From JAJTHJ01 sp046316025 (GTDB lineage Bacteria; Pseudomonadota; Gammaproteobacteria; Burkholderiales; Burkholderiaceae_F), in assembly GCA_046316025.1 (NCBI GenBank), contig JBKCXU010000125.1, positions 1-19,953 on the forward strand: a stretch of DNA of 19,953 bases, read 5' to 3'. The position numbers and the translations under genes were made by a program. This document shows, piece by piece, positions 15,019 through 19,953 of the stretch. The notes beneath the pieces were generated by a model. That model was given only the letters and a program-made list of their open reading frames with translations. It did not search any database and had not been told where the DNA came from. Numbering within the stretch: the stretch's first letter is position 1; every line of letters starts with the position of its first letter.

Positions 15019-15726
15019 ATGTCGCCTGACGCTCCCGAAATCGAGGTCCTGCGCCGCGGCCGTTGGTTCGCCTCGCTGCCGCAGGCCCTGCAAGACCGCA
15101 TCGCGCAGTTGGCGGTACTTCGGCAGTTCCGCACTGGCCAGTACCTGCTGCGCACCGGAGATGCGCCGCGCGGCATGTTTGGCCTGGTGCGTGGGCGCAC
15201 CCGGCATGTCTATACGGTCGGCGAAGAGCGCGAGGTGCTCTTGCACGTGGGCGGCCCGGGCCTGTGGACCGGCGAGTACCCGTTGATATCGGGCGCCCGC
15301 TCGATCAACAGCGTGATCGCCGACGCACCGACCGCGGCGGTGTACCTGAGCGCGAGGGAATGGCACCGTATCGTCAGCGAGGAGCCGCACTGGATGCGCC
15401 ACTTCGCACAACTCTTGGCCGAGCGCTTTGCCATGGCCTTCCGCGCTTATGCCGAAGCGCAGGCCCTATCGCACGACGAGTGGGTCTACGCTCGCCTGCG
15501 GTTGGTGGCGCAGATCGAGCGCGAGCATGGCGCCACGACGCCGCAAATCCAGCTTTCGCAGTCGCACCTGGCGAGCATGCTCGGCGTGTCGCGCCAGACC
15601 CTCAACGCCGCGCTGGCGCGGCTGCGGCGGCGCGGGCTGCTGCGAGTAGGCTTTCGCACGATCGAACTCGTCGAGCAGGGCGCGATCGGGCCGCCGCCGC
15701 GGACAGTGCAGGATGCGCGGGCATGA
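15019..15726 (+). CDS. Crp/Fnr-family transcription regulator
   Basis: A 235-residue regulator with an N-terminal cyclic-nucleotide-binding-type beta-barrel (FRTGQYLLRTGDAPRGMFGL at about 35-54), a long dimerisation helix (about 120-150) and a C-terminal winged helix with recognition element LASMLGVSRQTLNAALARL (about 185-203). It contains no cysteine at all, so it cannot hold the Fnr iron-sulfur cluster, and the sensor pocket lacks the clear cAMP-contact pattern. The effector is unknown. It diverges from the OprB/amidohydrolase pair across the palindrome at 14946-14965, so it probably controls these genes and itself. No good ribosome-binding site precedes the ATG at 15019; the start is chosen because the domain begins soon after it. 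Confidence 0.9.
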   Translation: MSPDAPEIEVLRRGRWFASLPQALQDRIAQLAVLRQFRTGQYLLRTGDAPRGMFGLVRGRTRHVYTVGEEREVLLHVGGPGLWTGEYPLISGARSINSVIADAPTAAVYLSAREWHRIVSEEPHWMRHFAQLLAERFAMAFRAYAEAQALSHDEWVYARLRLVAQIEREHGATTPQIQLSQSHLASMLGVSRQTLNAALARLRRRGLLRVGFRTIELVEQGAIGPPPRTVQDARA

Positions 15727-16083
15727 GGCTGGTTCGGCCTGAACCTGCGCGCACGGACGCGATCGCCCCGGCGATCCAAAACCGGCACGGATCCTCCGTG
15801 CAAGCGTCGCTCGGGGCTCCCGCTTGGCGACTCGCGTGTCGCACTCGGGCCGCAGGTACGGCCGGAACCTGAGCACCACAAAGAAGCGCGATCCCAGCCC
15901 AAGCGCGGTCGCCGCGGCGATTGGGCGTTGGCCACTCACCCGCCCGCCGACTCCGCCCGGCGAAACAGGGCAGGCGCAAGCCCACGGGCGATGGCTCGCC
16001 CGCTTTGCGCATGCGCAAGCGATGTGCACGGAAGCGCAGCAGCGTGCGACACTTTCGCGTCGCTTGCGCGATGGAAAGCGGGG
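15727..16083. other. Intergenic region with one short hairpin
   Basis: No frame here looks like a protein. The only structure seen is a 7-bp perfect stem GCACGGA / TCCGTGC (15785-15791 with 15795-15801), 58 bp after the Crp/Fnr gene and without T-run. It may mark the 3' end of that transcript. The promoter of the AraC-type gene must lie here but no convincing -35/-10 pair is seen. Confidence 0.4.
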
Positions 16084-17169
16084 GTGTCCTTGGAGCGGTT
16101 GGACAGCGAGTCGGAGGTCGTCTCGGCCGGCAGCCGCGCGCTGCCGCCGCCGTTTCGCGGCGTCGGCCCGGCCGAAGTGCGGGCGGGTGCCTTCGCAGCG
16201 CTGCCGGCGGTGCTGGCGGACTTCGGGCTGGACGCGCAGCCACTGCTGGCCGAGGTCGGGCTGCCGGCCGATCTGCTGGCCGACCTGAACACGCCGATGC
16301 CATACGCGCGCGGGGCCCGCGTGTTCGCGGCGGCGGCGCGCGACTCCGGTTGCCCCTACATCGGCCTGCTGTTCGGCGACCGCGGCGGCTCGGCCATGCT
16401 GGGGCCGCTCGCCACGCTGATGCTGCAAGCCCCCGACCTGGGCACCGCGCTGCGCGCAGTCGTCGACGGGCTGCATCTGCACGACCGCGGCGGCGTGGCC
16501 ACGTTGCGCATCGCGAGCAACACTGCATATCTCGGCTACACGGTGGTCGAACCGGGGGCCGAAGGCGTGGAGATCGTGGTCGATGTCGCGCTCGCCCTCA
16601 CCCACCGCCTGCTGCGCGAGTGGTGCGGTTCGAGCTGGCATGCGCGCGAGGTGCGGCTGGCGCGGCGGCGGCCGGCCCAGGTCGCCCGCTACCGCGAGGT
16701 GTTCCGCTGCCCGGTGTTCTTCAACGCCGAGCGCAGCGAGGTGGCATTCGACGGGCGCTGCCTCGCCTGGCCGCCGCCCGGCGCACCGGCGCGGCAGAGC
16801 GCGGAGTTCGCCCGCCAGCGCGCGGCCTTTCTGGCGTTAAACGATCTGCCGCTGCCGGAGACGCTGCGCCGGCTGCTGCATGCGGCGCTGGCCGAGCGCA
16901 TCGTCACCGTCGAAGACGCCGCCGCGCGGCTCGGCCTGCACCCGCGCACGCTCAACCGGCGGCTGGCGGCCGAAGGCGTGAACTTCCGCCAGATCAAGGC
17001 GAGCGCGCAGTTCGAGGCGGCACGCCTGCTGCTGCGCTCGACCGACCTGCCGCTGGAAGCCGTGGGCGCGGCGCTCGGCTACGCGGAGTTGAGTTCGTTC
17101 TCACGCTCGTTTACCGCCTGGGCGGGATGCAGCCCGTCCGTCTGGCGGCGGCGCGCAGCGCAGAACTGA
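16084..17169 (+). CDS. AraC-family transcription regulator with Arabinose_bd-type N-terminal domain
   Basis: A 361-residue regulator. The N-terminal part (about 30-215) has the pattern of the Arabinose_bd domain found in OruR/ArgR-like AraC regulators: ALPAVLADFGLDAQPLLAEV, then GCPYIGLLFGDR and GPLATLMLQAPDLGTALRAV. The C-terminal 85 residues hold both helix-turn-helix units: VEDAAARLGLHPRTLNRRLA and LPLEAVGAALGYAELSSFSR. The ligand is unknown. It stands 134 bp upstream of the arylsulfatase on the same strand, which makes the sulfatase the likely target. The start is uncertain: GTG 16084 is used; TTG 16090 and more upstream codons are possible, but residues before it do not look like the family. 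Confidence 0.88.
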   Translation: MSLERLDSESEVVSAGSRALPPPFRGVGPAEVRAGAFAALPAVLADFGLDAQPLLAEVGLPADLLADLNTPMPYARGARVFAAAARDSGCPYIGLLFGDRGGSAMLGPLATLMLQAPDLGTALRAVVDGLHLHDRGGVATLRIASNTAYLGYTVVEPGAEGVEIVVDVALALTHRLLREWCGSSWHAREVRLARRRPAQVARYREVFRCPVFFNAERSEVAFDGRCLAWPPPGAPARQSAEFARQRAAFLALNDLPLPETLRRLLHAALAERIVTVEDAAARLGLHPRTLNRRLAAEGVNFRQIKASAQFEAARLLLRSTDLPLEAVGAALGYAELSSFSRSFTAWAGCSPSVWRRRAAQN

Positions 17170-17199
17170 CGCCCATCGAGGCGCGAGGCACGCCGTCCG

Positions 17200-17278
17200 A
17201 TTCGGTCAAGCGGCGCGCACCATCTGCGCCTAGTGTCCACCCGCATTCGATCGAAGCGGCGCGGGGGACGTGCGTCCC
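17200..17278 (+). promoter_or_regulatory. Candidate operator region upstream of the arylsulfatase
   Basis: Two imperfect direct repeats of 18-19 bp start with ATTCG and end with AAGCGGCGCG (17200-17217 and 17245-17263), 45 bp apart from start to start. Directly behind them is the palindrome GGGACG-TG-CGTCCC (17265-17278). AraC-type proteins bind directly repeated half-sites of about this size, so the repeats may be sites for the regulator encoded just upstream. Confidence 0.4.
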
Positions 17279-17303
17279 GGCGCCATCCACGGGAGGAACG
17301 ACA

Positions 17304-19841
17304 ATGAAAAACCACCAGTGGGCCGTCACGGCCCTGTCCGCCGCGATCGCCTCGATCGGCATCGCCGGCTGTGCGCAAGACATGGGCGCGCGCGATGCGC
17401 GTACCAGTATCGGCACCATCACCGGTGTACCGGGCTCGCCCAGCGCCACCATCGCGTTGAACGGCGAGCAGTTGCCGCCGCCCAACCTGCAGTTCGGCGG
17501 CGTCATCAAGAACGGCGCGCTGCAATCCAAGCCCTGGTGGCCGCCGCGCGTCACCCCGCCCAAGGGCGCGCCCAACGTGCTGCTGATCATCACCGACGAC
17601 GCCGGCTTCGGCGTGCCCAGCACCTTCGGCGGCGTGATTCCAACGCCGACGATGGACCGCCTGGCCAAGGAAGGGCTGCGCTACAACCGCGTCTTCTCCA
17701 CCGCCCTGTCGTCGCCGACGCGGGCGGCGCTGATCACCGGCCGCAACCACCACTCGGTGGGCTTCGGCGTGATCTCCGAGCAGTCCACGGGCTTCCCCGG
17801 CTACAACAGCATCATCGGCCGCGACAAGGCGACCATCGGCCGGATGCTCAAGGACAACGGCTACTCGACCGCGTGGTTCGGCAAGGATCACAACGTGCCG
17901 GCCTTCCAGGCGAGCGAGGTCGGGCCGTTCGACCAATGGCCGGTCGGCATGGGCTTCGAGTACTTCTACGGCTTCATCGGCGGCGACGCCAATCAGTGGC
18001 AGCCGAACCTGTTCCGCAACACGACGCAGATCTATCCGTTCAAGGGGCAGGAAGGCAAGTGGAACCTCGTCACCGCGATGGCCGACGACGCGATCGACTA
18101 CATGACGCGGATGCATCAGATCGACCCGTCCAAGCCCGTTTTCATCAAGTACGCGCCGGGTGCCACCCACGCGCCGCACCACCCGACCAAGGAATGGGTG
18201 GACAAGATCCGGTCGATGAAGCTCTTCGACGAGGGCTACGAAAAGCTGCGCGAGCGCATTTTCGAGAACCAGAAGCGGCTGGGCGTGATCCCGGCCGACA
18301 CCAAGCTCGTGCCCTGGCCGAAAGAGATGCTCAAGCCGTGGAACGAACTGTCGGCCGACGAGAAGAAGCTCTTCATCCGCCAGGTCGAGGTGTTTGCCGC
18401 CTACGCCGCGTATAGCGACTACGAGATCGGCCGCGTGGTGCAGCACTTCCAGGACCTGGGCAAGCTCGACAACACGCTGATCGTTTACATCAACGGCGAC
18501 AACGGCACCAGCGCCGAAGGCGGGCCGCTGGGCACGCCCAACGAGGTCGCGTTCTTCAACGGCGTGCAGGTGCCGGTGGACGTGCAGATGAAGTTCTACG
18601 AGGTGTGGGGTACGGAATACACGTACAACCACATGTCGGCGGGCTGGTCGTGGGCCTTCGACACGCCGTTCGACTGGTTCAAGCAGAACGCCTCGCGGCT
18701 GGGCGGCATCAACCAGAACATGGTGGTGTCGTGGCCGGCGAAGATCAAGGACAAGGGCGCACTGCGCGAGCAGTTCGTGCATGTGATCGACGTGGTGCCG
18801 ACGATCCTCGAAGCCGCCGGCATCAATGCGCCGCAGTCGGTCGATGGCATTCCGCAGGCGCCGATCGAAGGCACGAGCTTCCTCTACACCTTCGACGCCG
18901 CCAACGCCAAAGCATCGTCACGCCACAAGACCCAGTACTTCGAGATGATGGGCCAGTGGGCGCTGTACGACGACGGCTGGCTGCTCTCCACCAAGGTCAA
19001 CCGCGCACCGTGGCAAGCGTTCGGCCCGGCCAACCCGGACCCGTTGAACAACCAGACGTTCCAGTTGTACGACCTGTCGCGGCAGTTCAACCAGTTCGAC
19101 GACCTGGCCGCCAAGTACCCGCAAAAGGTTGCCGAGCTGCGCGAGAAGTTCGTCGCCGAGGCGAAGAAGTACCAGGTGTTCCCGCTCGATGCGTCGGTGG
19201 CGGCGCGGATCGTCGCCCCGCGGCCCAACATCACCGCCGGCCGCAGCGAGTTCGTCTACACGCGGCCGATGGTCGGGCTGCCGCAGGGCGACTCGCCGTT
19301 CATCCTGAACGCCTCGTACAACTTCACCGCCGAGATCGAGGTGCCGCCCGGCGGCGCCGAGGGGATGATCGTCACCTCCGGCGGGCGCTTTGCCGGCTAT
19401 GGCTTCTACCTGCTCAAGGGCAAGCCCGTGTGGCTGTGGAACCTGGTCGATCTGGAGCGGATCAAGTGGGAAGGCCCCGAGGCGCTGACCCCGGGCAAGC
19501 ACGTCGTCGAATTCGACTTCAAGTACGACGGCCTGGGCGCCGGCACGCTCGTCTTCAACAATTTCAGCGGTGTGGGCCGGCCCGGCGTAGGCACGCTCAA
19601 GGTGGACGGCAAGGTGGTCGCCACCAGAAAGATGGAACGTACGCTGCCGATGATCCTGCAATGGGACGAGAGCTTCGACGTCGGCTCCGACACGCTGACC
19701 GGGGTCAACGACGCCGACTACCGGCCGCCATTTGCCTTCACCGGCAAGCTGAACAAGCTGACGATCAAGATCGACCGGCCGCAACTGTCGCCCGAGGATA
19801 TCCAGAAGCTCGAAGCGGCGATGCGGGCGGCGAAGGATTAG
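17304..19841 (+). CDS. Arylsulfatase, Ser-type, lipoprotein
   Basis: Hydrolyses sulfate esters using a formylglycine made from the first residue of the signature [C/S]-x-P-x-R. The 845-residue protein has a lipoprotein signal (ASIGIAGC, Cys23). The sulfatase fold begins at APNVLLIITDDAGFG with the calcium ligands Asp98 and Asp99. The signature is Ser136-Ser-Pro-Thr-Arg140 followed by AALITGR, so the formylglycine position is a serine codon (TCG) and not the cysteine usual in this family. Other catalytic points are Lys194 and His196 (FGKDHN), the histidines of ATHAPHHP, and Asp399-Asn400 (NGDNGTS). A beta-rich C-terminal region (about 640-845) ends the protein. GGGAGG seven bases before the ATG supports the start. 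It lies behind the AraC-type gene; the maturase is encoded at 9026-10333. Confidence 0.95.
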   Translation: MKNHQWAVTALSAAIASIGIAGCAQDMGARDARTSIGTITGVPGSPSATIALNGEQLPPPNLQFGGVIKNGALQSKPWWPPRVTPPKGAPNVLLIITDDAGFGVPSTFGGVIPTPTMDRLAKEGLRYNRVFSTALSSPTRAALITGRNHHSVGFGVISEQSTGFPGYNSIIGRDKATIGRMLKDNGYSTAWFGKDHNVPAFQASEVGPFDQWPVGMGFEYFYGFIGGDANQWQPNLFRNTTQIYPFKGQEGKWNLVTAMADDAIDYMTRMHQIDPSKPVFIKYAPGATHAPHHPTKEWVDKIRSMKLFDEGYEKLRERIFENQKRLGVIPADTKLVPWPKEMLKPWNELSADEKKLFIRQVEVFAAYAAYSDYEIGRVVQHFQDLGKLDNTLIVYINGDNGTSAEGGPLGTPNEVAFFNGVQVPVDVQMKFYEVWGTEYTYNHMSAGWSWAFDTPFDWFKQNASRLGGINQNMVVSWPAKIKDKGALREQFVHVIDVVPTILEAAGINAPQSVDGIPQAPIEGTSFLYTFDAANAKASSRHKTQYFEMMGQWALYDDGWLLSTKVNRAPWQAFGPANPDPLNNQTFQLYDLSRQFNQFDDLAAKYPQKVAELREKFVAEAKKYQVFPLDASVAARIVAPRPNITAGRSEFVYTRPMVGLPQGDSPFILNASYNFTAEIEVPPGGAEGMIVTSGGRFAGYGFYLLKGKPVWLWNLVDLERIKWEGPEALTPGKHVVEFDFKYDGLGAGTLVFNNFSGVGRPGVGTLKVDGKVVATRKMERTLPMILQWDESFDVGSDTLTGVNDADYRPPFAFTGKLNKLTIKIDRPQLSPEDIQKLEAAMRAAKD

Positions 19842-19906
19842 GGCGGGCGAGCTGCCGTGCAGCAAAGGACTTCGTGGCGGCGGTCTTCCCCCACCCCCCC
19901 CCTTGC

Positions 19907-19938
19907 GCCCCCCCCAACCCGGGGGTGGGGGGTTTTTT
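19907..19938 (+). terminator. Possible Rho-independent terminator in a C/G-homopolymer end
   Basis: A C-rich arm (19907-19920) can pair with the G-rich arm (19921-19932) and is followed by six T residues (19933-19938), 65 bp after the arylsulfatase stop. The strand-polarised homopolymers of the last 75 bases are unusual compared with the rest of the window, so the exact sequence may be unreliable. Confidence 0.4.
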
Positions 19939-19953
19939 GTACCCCCAACCCCA

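Noticed and set aside
15824..16288. Plus-strand frame in the gap before the AraC-type gene
   Set aside because: Its composition is dominated by Arg, Pro and Ser with no motif, and its second half is out of frame with the regulator domain.
15921..17303. N-terminal extension of the arylsulfatase frame by 461 codons
   Set aside because: The extension overlaps the AraC-type gene in another frame, has low-complexity Arg/Ala composition, and a strong ribosome-binding site and lipoprotein signal mark the true start at 17304.

Overview
This is a GC-rich, densely coding chromosomal segment from a Gram-negative bacterium, most likely a betaproteobacterium of the order Burkholderiales. The reasons are the high GC content, the many genes for lipoproteins, outer-membrane and periplasmic proteins, the divergent rpe-gph / apaG arrangement with mltA nearby, and the ubiH-type hydroxylase directly upstream of dsbC. 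No phage, plasmid, CRISPR or complete insertion sequence is visible. Short palindromic repeat elements occur four times.

Left part (1-5400), conserved core: gph (broken by an in-frame amber codon) and rpe overlap on the minus strand. apaG diverges from rpe. A 29-residue membrane protein lies on the minus strand after apaG. A palindromic repeat abuts mltA, whose start is disturbed. dsbC and a UbiH/UbiF-family hydroxylase follow on the minus strand. A tRNA-Phe gene closes the block.

Middle (5400-12500): a truncated glycine-zipper-type protein, a DUF1254/DUF1214 lipoprotein, a shared terminator, the periplasmic protease DegP/MucD with tandem 11-bp operator-like repeats in its promoter, a radical-SAM anaerobic sulfatase maturase, an OmpA-like lipoprotein gene with an in-frame ochre codon, and an outer-membrane protein of the kind often mislabelled 'neuromedin U'. 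Three palindromic elements are interspersed.

Right part (12500-19953): a secreted amidohydrolase lies behind an internally deleted OprB-type porin pseudogene. A cysteine-free Crp/Fnr-family regulator diverges from them across a 20-bp perfect palindrome that carries a TTGACA -35 hexamer on each strand. Next come an AraC-family regulator and a large lipoprotein arylsulfatase whose catalytic residue is encoded as serine instead of cysteine.

The most coherent functional story is the Ser-type sulfatase at 17304-19841 together with the anSME-type maturase at 9026-10333. Ser-type sulfatases cannot be activated by the oxygen-dependent formylglycine-generating enzyme and need a radical-SAM partner, and this one keeps all expected cysteines. 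The second theme is gene breakage: two nonsense codons, one porin deletion with a frame change, one truncated lipoprotein and one probable frame problem in mltA. These reflect either real decay or sequence error.
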